Source: Gnetum montanum
Taxonomy: Eukaryota; Streptophyta; Gnetopsida; Gnetales; Gnetaceae
Assembly: GCA_015680685.1 (NCBI GenBank)
Contig: MNCI01025357.1
Span: 984,102 to 1,035,824, forward strand
Direction: 5' to 3'
Length of the DNA: 51,723 nucleotides
Shown: positions 1 to 10,767 of the stretch, piece after piece
Layout: every line of letters starts with the position of its first letter
Position numbering within the stretch: position 1 is the first letter of the stretch
Notes under the pieces: model-generated
The model's database searches: none
Told to the model about the DNA's origin: nothing
Seen by the model: only the letters and a program-made list of their open reading frames with translations
Program-made: the position numbers and the translations under genes

Positions 1-467
1 AGGAAAGGGTGAGAGAATCTAATCACGATGAGTAGCCGATTCCTTGGCTAGCTGTACACGTTCGTCAACGCTCGTAACCAAGTCGTACTCATGCCATGTT
101 ACTAGGAAAGCAATAAATAACATTAATTAAACCTATCCATGTACTGCAAGGTTTATCCACAAAGCTCGTCTTTATTTCCATACACAACTTGCGTTCAAAT
201 ACAAAGCTGCTTGAATAAAGAACCGTTCACTTGGGGGACTCCTACTACGGGCACATGGAAAATATTCTATCTCTGGGGTGATCAATCCATCAGAGCTTCG
301 CTACTTTACACCTACGATGAGAAATGAGGAGAGTGCTACCTCTTATTTATAGATTTGGCAGCGGACCACGATATCGCGTATGCGATATCGTAGGGAACGA
401 CACGATATTGCGGCCGCCGCGATATCGCGTACGCAATATCGCGGCTTGTGCATATCGCATCTCATCA
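1..467 (-). mobile_element. LTR-A, partial gypsy-type LTR (leftward)
   Basis: Read on the minus strand, this begins TGATGAGATGCG at 467, has a TATA box (CTATAAATAA, about 343-352) and continues as an untranslated, AATAAA-containing stretch to the window edge. The same U3 start, palindromes and TATA spacing recur on the plus strand from 51613. The TGATGA start and the order palindromes, TATA, then ATATTTTCC and GGTTCTTTATT blocks resemble the LTRs of G2, so it is probably a related Athila/Tat-like gypsy family. CpG sites are largely intact, unlike in other LTRs here, which suggests a recent insertion. No polypurine tract lies beside the U3 end, so it is more likely a 5' or solo LTR whose body is left of the window. 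Confidence 0.7.
366..456. promoter_or_regulatory. CpG palindrome array in LTR-A U3
   Basis: At least five GATATC/GATATT-centred boxes lie just upstream (minus-strand sense) of the LTR-A TATA box. The best is a perfect 12-base palindrome CGCGATATCGCG at 418-429; others are CGATATCGCG, GCGATATCG, CGATATTGCG and CAATATCGCG. The same 12-mer occurs in the right-hand copy at 51638-51649. Their place in U3 suggests regulatory protein binding, which is inference. Confidence 0.6.
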
Positions 468-1489
468 TGTACTAAAATATTAATTTCTTATAGGAAAATA
501 AAATGTGAAGATAAATGTTGTTTTGAAAGATACTCCTTGAGAACCTTTTCTTAGGACCTATAAAAAAGGCCTAAATATTGCATAATAAAACCAACATTGA
601 GGTGTGGAGGAGGAGGTGCCATCCTTAATTTTTCAAGCTCAACATTTGTCTCATAGTCTATATCACTAATAGGTGAAAAAAAAAAAAATAGTAGTAGAAT
701 TATAGAGGAAATGAGATAACTTTGGGATTATTAAATTGAAAGTGGTATGTGTAGACCTCTTCTTTTTGTGTTGTACTAAGTGAAATTCATTTGCATTAGT
801 ATTTTCACTCCTAGTCCATGCTAAAAAAATTTTCTAAAGAGGAATTCTCTTTAGATATTGAAAGTTTGTTGGCATCTTTAGATTCAAAATAATTAGTAAA
901 AGGTTGAGAACCTATTGAAGAAGATTTCATTTATGCCTGGTGAAAAACTATTGTTATTTTCTTTTTCCAAAATTGTTATTTTTATTTCTCATAAATGACT
1001 TTTTTTTATTAAGAATAGGACAAATTACAATAACATGGTCTTTATAACTATAATAGATGGATCATCCTCACAAATTATAGTATGTAATTTTCTAGAAAAA
1101 AAATTGATCGCTCACCTAGAGTTTTAATTTTATCTTCCTCTATTGTACATCATCTAGTAATGTTTTTGACTTTGCCTTTAGGATTGTGCCAATTCTGCTA
1201 ATAATTTTTCTTTAAATCCTTTGAAAAATAAGGGGAGAATTTTCTAATTTAATGTAGCAAGAAATTTTAAAGTAATTAGAAAAATATGGATCAAAATTGA
1301 CTTTCATGCAAAAAATTAATTTCATAGTGTTCAAGGATAGCTAGAATTACTGGTATAAAACCCTTATTTAGTTAAATAAATCTGAGAATCTACAGAAATA
1401 TGTATCGCGAAGTGATATCTTTTAATATGAATCCATATAAATCATCAAGTAAAACAAAATCAAAGGCTTTGGAATTCTCATTTTCTTTA
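468..1489. other. AT-rich stretch, no assignable feature
   Basis: No reading frame longer than a few dozen codons and no recognisable transposon motif on either strand. Homopolymer A and T runs are frequent. Probably decayed transposon DNA, since both neighbours are mobile elements. Confidence 0.5.
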
Positions 1490-1892
1490 TTATTTAGGAG
1501 ATATTAATATTTTCCATCTTGCACACAAGGTTATGACCAATGGAGACTAAATATATTTTTAAGACTATGCTAGCTAGGTACATAACCGACAATAGTAAAT
1601 CATGATCAAATTCTTCACTTATCTTAATGCTCAAACCATAATAGTGGGATAAAAGCATCAAGATGATGATACAAAAACTTTCAAATAATTGTAATAAATA
1701 AGCTTTCCAATTCACAAAGTCTCTAGTACTTCATTATTTAAATAAAAATAATAGGGTCTATTAGTTAAATAAATAACATTAATAATATCCTTAACCTAAA
1801 AAGGTCTAAACAAAGTCAAGGTTTTGAAACATGAAATAATTGAAACACATGTACACTCCAAGATATATAGTCCAATTACAACTTTATAACTT

Positions 1893-1962
1893 AGTATTGC
1901 CTACTAGAATCGAACCAATAATTTAGAACTTAAATCAATAGTATTATCACTATGCTAATACC
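1893..1962 (-). tRNA. tRNA-Leu-like relic (pseudogene or SINE head)
   Basis: On the minus strand this 70-base stretch has a box B-like GGTTCGATTCT (1906-1916), a box A-like TTAGCATAGTGATAA (1944-1958), a TTTAAGT anticodon loop that would read UAA, and ends GGTATT/AATACT able to form a six-pair acceptor stem. The anticodon arm resembles plant nuclear tRNA-Leu, but the long variable arm expected of tRNA-Leu is missing and several stems are weak. A tRNA-derived SINE head or a decayed pseudogene is more likely than a working tRNA. Confidence 0.35.
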
Positions 1963-1969
1963 TCATTAT

Positions 1970-2360
1970 TAAGTTCTAAACAAAACACTAATAATCATAG
2001 ATTTATCATATTCTACCAATGTTCTATTGCACCTTTCAACTACTCCATTTTCTTATGGAGTTAGAGGAAAAGGATGGATATGTTAAATTTCTTTTTCCTT
2101 GTAAAACCTACTAAATGCTTTTGAAGAACATTCACCACCATTATCATTAAGCAAATACTTTAATTGTAAGTTTGTTTATGCTTCTATTTTATCAACAAAT
2201 ATCTTTAAAATATCCATAATAAGAGCCTTTGATTTTATTAGAAATACTAATAATTTCAATGTATGATCATCTATAAAAGTGATAAAATATAAAGAACCAC
2301 TCAGTCATGGTCAATTTATTGAACCACAAATATCCAAATTTACAACCTAAAGTTAGGTTT
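1970..2360 (-). pseudogene. Ty1/copia integrase fragment
   Basis: Minus-strand frames, broken by stops and shifts, give an integrase core: YFITFIDDHTLK (DD region), then NDNGGECSSKAF (second catalytic Asp), then a NGVVERCNRTLVE stretch with the catalytic Glu. A DICGSIN stretch precedes the core, as in copia polyproteins. Protease is not visible upstream, where LINE sequence begins, and no clear RT follows between 1490 and 1970. It is therefore a truncated copia relic, now non-functional, predating the CpG decay. Confidence 0.75.
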
Positions 2361-2419
2361 TTCATTTATGTTTTAAATTTCTAAGAACATTTTTACCTTT
2401 TTATTTGTTTAAAAAGTAT

Positions 2420-5362
2420 GAAATTGAAATTAAAATTGAAGCTTTATTATATTTGAAGACCCATGGGATCTATTGAGCATATAATACACTTTCACAAAAA
2501 ATAAAGATAGTCTCTACAAATTGATCAAGCACCAATGAAAAAAACAAAAACAAATAATTCAAGTTGTTTTGTTAGAACATTATAATGCTATCTCAAATGG
2601 GTAGTCACATCACAAGAAAGAAACACATGTAACTCATCTTCTAGTGCTTTTGACCTACACAACTTACAAAATGCACTCTTCTTGAGGGAATTGAATTCAT
2701 CTTTCATTTTCAATTCTACGATGATGAGAACTTAAGCAAAGCTTACTGATAGCTTTTTGATACTTTTGAGACTTGAATGGAATAACAACTAAGAGATAAT
2801 GAGCTTTTTTTTCTAGTTTATTAAATCTAATCTAATGTAAATAAAATTATCTCTTTCTTTCTACATTAGACCATGTCTATGTTATAACCTTATGCTTGAC
2901 AAGTTGGCAAATATGCTTAGGATTTTTTTGCACATCCTCCTAAGAGATATTTCATTTTTTCAACCATTTCATTGCTTGAAAATATCAACCACGGTAGCAC
3001 GAATCCTCAAGAACTACTTTAGAAAAGTTGTCTTACCTTAAGATATGCAAGCTATGAGAGTATGTAATAAATTGACATAAGGCTTCTACTTCTAAAGGTA
3101 ATAAATCACATCCATAAAATAACATTAAGTAAGGTATTTGCATATTCACCTTTAACTCATCAAGAGGAAAATTTTTTTGTACACTTAAAATATCTTTTCA
3201 AATTGTAACACTAAGTCTAGGTTCCCAAACAACACATTCATACAACACATTAGCATAAATGATATCATGAAAAATTTATTTTTTAACCTTCTAAGCCCAA
3301 AGTCCTAAATCCTTGCACTTGTTTTTTGAAAGCATACAGAGCCTTGAAACCTCTTGCTATTCTTTCTTTGATGCACTTCCCCCACATGTAATTGTTTATA
3401 TAAATGAGACCCAAATATTTAAAAGAATCTACTATTTGCACATAGGTACCTCAAAAATGAAAGTTATAACAAGTATTTCTCATACTCCAAATTATCCATT
3501 TTTTTTATCCACATTCACTTGAAGAACAAATGAATGATAATAATTTTCTAAAATTTGCAACATATTTCTCATACCTTTTGCAATAGTGGAGATTAATAGA
3601 TCATCTACATATGAAAGAAAAATCACTACTGGCGATCTAATTTTAATAGAATGATTATCTTGCATGTTGTACAACCATTCCTACATTTCATCAATAAAGA
3701 TACCAAAGAGAGTTGGAGAAAGTGGAAAACCTTGCTTAACTACAATTTTTCTTTGAAATTCAGATTTTTCTCTGAATTTTTATCTATACTTTCAATAATC
3801 ACTTTTTCATAAAATCTTTGAGTTATTGAATTCAATTCTAAAGGGATACTAATGTTATGCAAGTGCAATCATAATTTTATACAAACCACTCAATCATATG
3901 CTTTTGCAAAACTAATAAAATAAATAAATATAAAAATTTTTATTAAGAAGTTTTACAAACTCCATGTAGGATCTTAGAATTGCTAAGTGATTTATTTGAG
4001 TAATTTTATCTAAAACCTACTTGACACCTTGCCCTAACTTGCTAAACTTTAGTCTAAGAATTGATTTTATTTTCTAACAAAATGTCTAATAACTTAGCAA
4101 AAAATATTATTCATAATGATCATTCAATAAATGATCCAATTATTTTTATTTCCCTTTTTATATAATAAGAAAGCTTTACTAGATTTTCAATGTTGATCTA
4201 ATCCTCGATCTAGTGCTGAATTTAATATATGCCAAACTTCTCTATGAATAGCAGGTCCTACCAACTTTAATAATTCTGCATATACACCATTTGAATCTAC
4301 AACATTGTGAGATGCTAGCTTCTCAATACCCTCTATAATTTCCTTAAACATAAATTGGAGAGGTTCTTGTTGTACAATAGTAGCAAAATTATCATCTTAT
4401 CTTCTAAATAGCTTATTATAAAATGAGCAAATATCTTGAAAAGAAAAACTAAAAGATGAAGAAGCTTTATGACAAAAACATTGCCAAAACTATCTAGGTT
4501 TTTTAATGGTGTAACCAAAATGTTCCTACTACTTTGATAAATTTCCTTCTCTTGATTCTAATCAAGCATTTATATGTCTTAAGTAAACTATGTGTGACTC
4601 TTATTTGGATTTTAGATATTTTATCTAGCTTGTATGTAATCCTTATCAAACTAAGTCTTCTAAGCATCCTATTACAGTGAATGCACAACTTGCTTAGCTA
4701 TTGTAAGAAACATTTGTTTAATCTTCTTATGTTATTTTTCAAGAGTCTAGTCATTATGTGCTACATTCATATATTTTTCCTTGTCTTCTAGGGTGATACT
4801 ATACTGAAATTGTTTTCTATTTTTATTTCTTGTTATCTGAGAAATAATTTTAGTGAACCAAAAAAAGCTCTATATGATAATGACAAGGCTCCATTAAATC
4901 TTCTTCAACTTTTGACTGCTTAATAAATTTAATATCTTCATTAGAACATAGAAGAAAATTAATGTAAGAGTTACCTTAAGGCCTTATGAAAGTAAATGAT
5001 GAAGATTGAGGAAATCTAGTAAGGTCATTCTAAATGACTAGATCAAAAATTTTTGTGCATTCTAATAGTTGTTAACAATCTTATTAATAATGCTATTTTC
5101 AAAATGTTGTGTCTAGTTATGATCTTCAACAATGTCCAAACTACCAACATTATATGTCTCCTAAATAATTCTTATTTTTTGTGAAACTATACATGCATTA
5201 AAATCTCTACAAATAAATACTTAGCCTTTTGCTGAAAATTCTACAATATCTCTATCTGAGAAATAAAAAGAATGATCACAAGATAGCTCTGTAGAATCGT
5301 ACAATGTAGCATCTCTAGCAAGAAATTGCATATGGAAAGGAAAGTACATCCATGTTAACATA
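2420..5362 (-). pseudogene. LINE ORF2 remnant: endonuclease and reverse transcriptase
   Basis: Non-LTR retrotransposon polyprotein read right to left through many stops and shifts. Near 5190-5220 is an FICRDFNAC stretch matching the endonuclease GDFNAR motif. Near 4200-4340 is EIIEGIEKLASHN with LLKLVGPAI, an RT fingers motif. Near 3850-3930 is DFAKAYD with ISIPLEL, corresponding to the DFKKAFD and GVPLEL motifs. Near 3690-3750 is KQGFPLSPTLFGIFIDE, and at 3600-3620 the catalytic SYVDDLL. FKYLGLIYINN and an ECVVW-like stretch follow (3200-3420), then an ELHVFLSC tail (about 2600-2690). The motif set fits RTE-like plant LINEs. The right end is cut by G1, and the 5' part continues at 21308 and 31051. 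Confidence 0.8.
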
Positions 5363-5775
5363 TGATGAAGCATTTGTTTTGTCAAGTATATTAGTTTAAT
5401 GCGATAACACAAATTCTACATCATAGTTGTTGTGTCACATCTGCATTGGCACATCCCTATTGATGTATCTTAATTTGTCATTACATCGTAGATGTTACAT
5501 CGCATCTGCTATAACTTAGTTATGTTGATGTATCCCCATTGACACAGCCAAATGCATTAATGCATATGTGTTAATGTAATATATTTATTTGCATATAAAT
5601 ATGTCAACATCTACCACATATTTGGCACCATTTAGTTAGTAGTGTAGCCAAATTATTGTAGTTTTATTCTGTAACCTTAGCAAATGGTCAATTTGTGTCA
5701 GCAACATGGATTTGAGTCAATTATACAATATCTTATTCAAGTGGTATGGTATTTGGATACTTTCTCAATCTTATT
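5363..5775 (+). repeat. G1 5' LTR, truncated
   Basis: Starts TGATGAAGCATTTG and can be aligned by eye with the 3' LTR from 20321. It shares a U3 with repeated CATTGATG/TGCATCCCC elements, a TATA box (CATATAAATA, about 5591-5601), an ACCACATATTT block and a TGGATTTGAGT block. The match fades after about 5775, so U5 and the primer site are lost. Confidence 0.75.
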
Positions 5776-5828
5776 CATTGTAGCATTAATCAATTGATAG
5801 AATGAGTGTTAGTAGCATTATTCTCAAT

Positions 5829-5945
5829 CTTTCTTTTTACTTACATTCAATGTTTTGCATGGTAGAATTCTAATCTAAAGAATCATTTACAAGCCTTCCA
5901 TAATGCCTAAACCATGCAAAACATTGAATGTAAGTAAAAAGAAAG
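5829..5945. repeat. 35-base perfect inverted repeat
   Basis: The arm at 5829-5863 is the exact reverse complement of 5911-5945, with a 47-base spacer. The right arm lies in gag-derived sequence in its expected order; the left arm is an inverted copy placed before the gag fragment. In an area this decayed, a perfect match implies a recent event or conversion between the arms. Confidence 0.85.
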
Positions 5946-8022
5946 CTTGAGCTCTTCCCTAGGATACTAATAGAAGAAGCTAAAAGTTGGTATAGATCGT
6001 TGAAACTAAATTCAATCATTGGTTATCCATAATGCTTATGGTCTTCAACAAGAAATATGAACCTATTCAAAAGTGCCTAATCTAAGAAAACAAATCCAAG
6101 GGTGAAAGTATGAGAATCATGAATCCTTTGATGCAGCCTTGGATAAATACTATTCTCTACTACATAGATGCATAGGCCATGGATTTTCTGAAAAAGAGTA
6201 GCTTCGTCACATCATAGATGGGCTTCGTAAAAAAATAAGGGAAACCCTTGGGATCTAGGCCTAAGAAATATTAACAAAGCTAAGAGCTCATTGAATACGA
6301 AGGTTAATTGAACAAGTGGTTAAAAAAGATTGAGAGATGTGCAAAAGGAAAAACGTAGAGGAATATAGATAGGACCCAATTCTTCATAAGAAGAAAGTCC
6401 ATATTTATGATCAAGAAAAAGAGATAGCTCTTGATAAGTTAATTTCACACAAAACTTTGCCAATACAAAATTCTATCACTAAGATAGAAGCAAGGGTAGA
6501 TAAGATGTGAGAATTGTTGAACAAGAAAGTTAAAACCAACTTGAAAATCATAGAGGAGAAGGTAAAGCATGTAAGATCAAGTGATCATGACAAGAAGATG
6601 AAAAAGACCAAGAAAAGAAGTAAGGAGACTTATCGACAAAAAGGAAAATTAGTTGTAGTAGAAGAGGTTTCACACTTAGATTTAAAGTTGGAAGATGGAT
6701 ATGACATTCATTAGTATGATACTGAAAGGGCTATTGCCCAGTTATGTTACATCTATAAGAGTTTGTAGCTTTTTCTTTGAATCCCAAGTTCATGGAAAAG
6801 AAAATTCCTAGGAGATTATCTTATCCACAAGACAATTATAAATAGTTCAACAACTAACAATACTATCCAAGTGTGAGTCCTCAACCTTAAGAATACTATA
6901 AAAAACAACGGAAAAACCTATAGTCATGGGGGATTCGATCATCAAATCAACAATATCTCTATTGCCAACCAAATCCTTATGGATACTATGTTTAACAACC
7001 TATTTTTTCGAATGGTTCTACTACCCATGACTCAACATACTACTACTATCCTCCTGAATATTATCGAATAGTAACATCTCCTGTAGAATCACTATCTCAT
7101 ATCTCTCATCATCCTTCACATCCTCAATACTCTCATACTCCTCTCCAACATATGCTACCATCAACAATATAGGAATAATTCACACCATAACCTCAATAGA
7201 AGAATGAAAGTTTTACTATGGACATACAAAGGAACAATAGTGCTAGTAGCCCTTAGCAAAAGCCTCAAAACCATCCTTTCTTTACGATAGTTTCCATGTG
7301 TATGAATAAAACTAGTAGACCTATTGGCTCATCAAAACTAGCATAAGGACAACATGGTGTAATGTTCTTCATTACAAAAACAATGCCTTCTGATCCTATG
7401 TAAAATCCAACAACCCTTCCCACTCCAAAACAAAACATAAAAGCTAAAAATGATACTATGGAGAGACAAAAAGTTCCATACATTACTAATAATGATAAAG
7501 GATGCATTTGGGAGCCAAAATTTCAAAGTATTAATATGATTCATATACTAACCCACAACAAACTTGAGGAACAAGTTTATGTGTGAAATAATGTCTACAT
7601 AATAGCCATTGCACCAAAATACATCCACTGGCTAGAAAATAAGAATTCAAAACCATTCAAAAGATACATGGAAACATCCAACACACTTATCACTTATTTT
7701 AAGAAAATAAAGCAAACAGAAAACTTATGAACTAACATCTTACACCCTAACCATACACTAAAGGAAAGTGATGAACAAGGAGATTCAAAAACTAAAATAG
7801 AACATAAAAAGGAAAACATCTCTATATTCTCTCTAGTTGGATGTGTGTCTCCAAATGATGGAAACTTGATTATCATCTATAATAAATGGGCTAACAAGCG
7901 ATAACATAAATCACTAAAGATGACAAACATGAAACTTATGATATATAACCAAGGGAACATGTGGTCCATTTTTTGAATACTTTTCCATGAGTTTAGTCAT
8001 GGAGGAGGTGCCCCATCTTGAA
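5866..8022 (+). pseudogene. G1 gag remnant
   Basis: Broken frames align with the gag of G2 and G3. They share NHLQAFHNA, then ALDKYYSLLHRCIGHG and LRHIIDGLRKKIRETLG (about 6120-6260), then a Lys-rich helical stretch at 6514-6714 leading to GKLVVVEEVSHLD, then a Tyr/Pro/Gln-rich tail with NPYGYYV (about 6970-6990). No CCHC zinc knuckle is visible. The frame closes with HEFSHGGGAPS and a stop near 8020, matching the end of pol in G2. The 5' end of gag is missing, the first recognisable codons lying just after the inverted repeat's left arm. Confidence 0.7.
7986..8005 (+). promoter_or_regulatory. Internal polypurine-like tract of G1
   Basis: A GAGTTTAGTCATGGAGGAGG stretch at the end of the gag frame resembles the tract directly before the 3' LTR (TAAGTCATGGAGGTA, ending 20320). 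Equivalent internal copies occur in G2 and G3. A second plus-strand priming role is inference. Confidence 0.4.
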
Positions 8023-9698
8023 TCAAGAACTAATAATTACATTTTTACCTTTTTTTTTGTGATTTATTATCATTTTTTATTTTGAAATTTTCCTATTTAA
8101 AAAAAATTAATTCTTAATAAATTTTCCATTTCTTGTTATTTTTTATTTTATTTATAATTTTCTCTTTTCTTGAGTCTTTTTATGTTTTGTGGACATTTAC
8201 TATGTTCTTGCTAATAATGTTATCACTTATGATGCAAAAGAACACCATGTGTTGGGTCTTTGTCCTATGCTATTAAGATAATTGGGTAAATAATTGTGTA
8301 AAGTAATGAGACACATCATCCATCCCTAGAGTTTCTATAAATAAAAGGTATTTATCATGAAAGAAAAATGGTTCTTGTTACATTAAACTAAAATTAACTG
8401 ATCATTATGCTTAGAAGAAAAGGAAAAAGGCCAAGAAGAAATGGAAAAGGATGTGACATCAAAGGAATTTGCTAATTCTTTGCACTTCCTCTATGGGTCC
8501 TACTACTCCACATATTTATATCATTACCCATATTTTAATTTTGATGGAATCATGTTCTCAAATAAGTGTTGTCTTATCATGTTAGTGGAAAGACAAGTCA
8601 ATCATGCCTAAAGGTAGTCCTTTAGTATGAAAAGCACAAGTTACTTACTAATTAATTCACAAAAGAAACTAATTTTTGAGGTACCACTAGAAAGAAATGT
8701 TATCCGTGCATGAAGGTAGGCTACTTCTAGGAATCCCAAAGGTCTCTTGGCCTAGTATCATTATGTAATTGGAAAGACATGTTACCCATCCCTAAAGGTA
8801 CTCCTCTGATGGGATTAACATTAACTATGGGACTAGAAAGACATGTTACCTATGCCTGAATGCACATCTCTGACTAATGGTCATGTTTCCTCAAATTGTA
8901 ATGTTTAAGTAACTAATTAATCAAAATTTCTTCCTTGTTTCTTTTGTTTAAGTAGTGATGTTTTCATATGATTATGATGGTACTATGGTGGTAAGTTTGG
9001 GATGATGTAATATGATGTCACTGGTAAAGGTATGGACTTGGTCTAAAACCTAGACAGATAGGTATGATGATCCTCTTAATCACAACTGACACAAGAACCT
9101 ATTGCAACCATGGTAAAGTACCTCACTTCTCAATCTCTATAATTCCCTCTCATTCCATTATTCACCTCACTATTGCATGTAATTATGTGCCTAATGGTTT
9201 TGTATAGTATAGTGTAAGATCCCAACCAAGATGGTTGTATGTTGTCTGAAATAAAGGTGTGATCCACATTTAACTTCTAAGGTGTTGATGGACACTTAGA
9301 GAAGTGATTATGTAAGAGCATTATGATGAGAGCCTACTTTGGGAAGGATCCACTTGCATGACTTTTGTTGATCATGGCTCTAAACCAAAACCTTACAACT
9401 TTAAAGACTATATGGAAAACTTCTCTAAATTTATTCATGATTTTGGAGCTATTTCTCATTAATTTTAATTAATTTTTAATGCTTTTATATTGAAATATAC
9501 TCTAAATTCAATATTTCTTGGCCATCTTGAAACCTCATGATTTTCAATATTCTAGCACATTTGCAATATCTTTCAAACTATAACTTTGATTTTAGTTGTT
9601 CAAAAACCTATGAGCTTTCAAAGTTGAACTCATTTGTTGTGGGGGCTAAGGATGTGATTTTTGAATTTTTTTCTAATACCCCATTTTCAAACACTATG
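8023..9698 (+). other. G1 post-gag non-coding block
   Basis: No coding frame. It can be matched piecewise with the post-gag block of G3 and the post-pol block of G2. Shared landmarks are a TAATGAGACACATCATCCAT segment (8305-8325), an AGGATGTGACATCAAAGG segment (8450-8467), the GGAAAGACATG repeats, a GGTATGGACTTGGT segment (9031-9044), an ACCATGGTAAAGTACCTCAC segment (about 9107-9126) and a TTTGGGAAGGATCCACTTG segment (9338-9356). The block is conserved among elements whose proteins have decayed, so it may have a cis role. G2 inserted at its end. Confidence 0.55.
8584..8870 (+). repeat. Four degenerate copies of a 30-40 base motif
   Basis: Units near 8586, 8688, 8769 and 8831 share GGAAAGACATGTTACCCATG followed by CCTAAAGGTACTCCT with changes, spaced irregularly. 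Single copies lie in G2 (17734-17770) and G3 (25737-25775). No protein-coding phase is kept, which points to RNA structure or cis signal rather than peptide. Confidence 0.6.
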
Positions 9699-9703
9699 AT
9701 AAC

Positions 9704-10605
9704 TAATGAATTGTATTTTGTAGGGCTTTGATATCATTGATATCAAATATTTGATATTAGAGCCACGATGTTGGGTATTTAATATTGGACCCTATGATGC
9801 AATGTTAGATATCCAATATCACGAGGTATGTGTCAGCCTATAAATATAGCGCTTGGGCACACAGTTTCTAAATAGTTTTTTTCATAGCATAGTCGAGCTC
9901 TTGTAGTTTATTTCCTCTAGAGTTGGAATATTTTCCAAAAGTGCCTACAACAGAAGTCATTGAGTGTACGGATCTTTATTAGAGCATTGTTGTACCTAAA
10001 CATAGCAGTGTGTGTGGCAATAAAGATGAAATTTCTAATCAAACCTTGCAGCACCTTGGCTAGCTTAAATATTTTATTTTATTCATGCATTTAATGTTTT
10101 ATGCAATTTCCTATAATGCTTCCAAGTAATTAAGCTAAATTAATCTAACTAGATTAAATAGCAGTTAATTAATTAAGCACATAAGTACGACTACTTCAAG
10201 CATGCATATGACTCTTGGTAATCCTAGTAATGCTTAACGTTTGGTAACCCAACAACATTATACATGTTTAAGATGTGCATGGAAAGTGGGATTGGATACT
10301 TATGTTAGGGTAGTTAATTATTAATTAGCAATTAGATTAGTTAAATTAATTATAAATTGATTTTCAACCTATTCTTAATTATAGACAAATAAAATATAAA
10401 CTAATTAAAATCATGTGCCTCAAGTATACTTAACCATATAATTAGGCTTCACAAGTATAGTTGAGAAGATAACGATTGTCACAATTAGATTTCACATCTT
10501 GGAACCAATGTACTTAAGAACTTAAGGTCTATGAAATTTGACCAAATCGCACATGAATGCTTGTGATTCATATAGCTAAACATAGGGATACCTCACTGCT
10601 CATCA
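9704..10605 (+). repeat. G2 5' LTR
   Basis: Starts TAATGAATTG (ancestral TGATGAATCA as in the 3' copy) and ends GCTCATCA. U3 carries GATATC/AATATT palindromes at 9730-9825, TATA box CCTATAAATATAG near 9837-9849, and an AATAAAGATGAA stretch near 10019-10030. Confidence 0.85.
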
Positions 10606-10606
10606 T

Positions 10607-10624
10607 TGGCACCATTGCCAGAGA
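10607..10624 (+). other. Primer binding site, tRNA-Asp type
   Basis: TGGCACCATTGCCAGAGA lies one base after the LTR. It matches the complement of the 3' end of plant tRNA-Asp (TGGCGCCGTTGCCGGGGA) except for four G-to-A changes, three of them at CpG, as expected from deamination. Confidence 0.8.
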
Positions 10625-10767
10625 TCTTTAGTTATTATGTGCGCTATCTGGGACTTGGTGAAAAATTATTCAAGATCTTTGGAATGAATCCTAAATGTCA
10701 TATCACACATTAAAATTACTATGAAAATTTTAAGATGCACATTGCATTTCTTATTTTCTAACACAAT

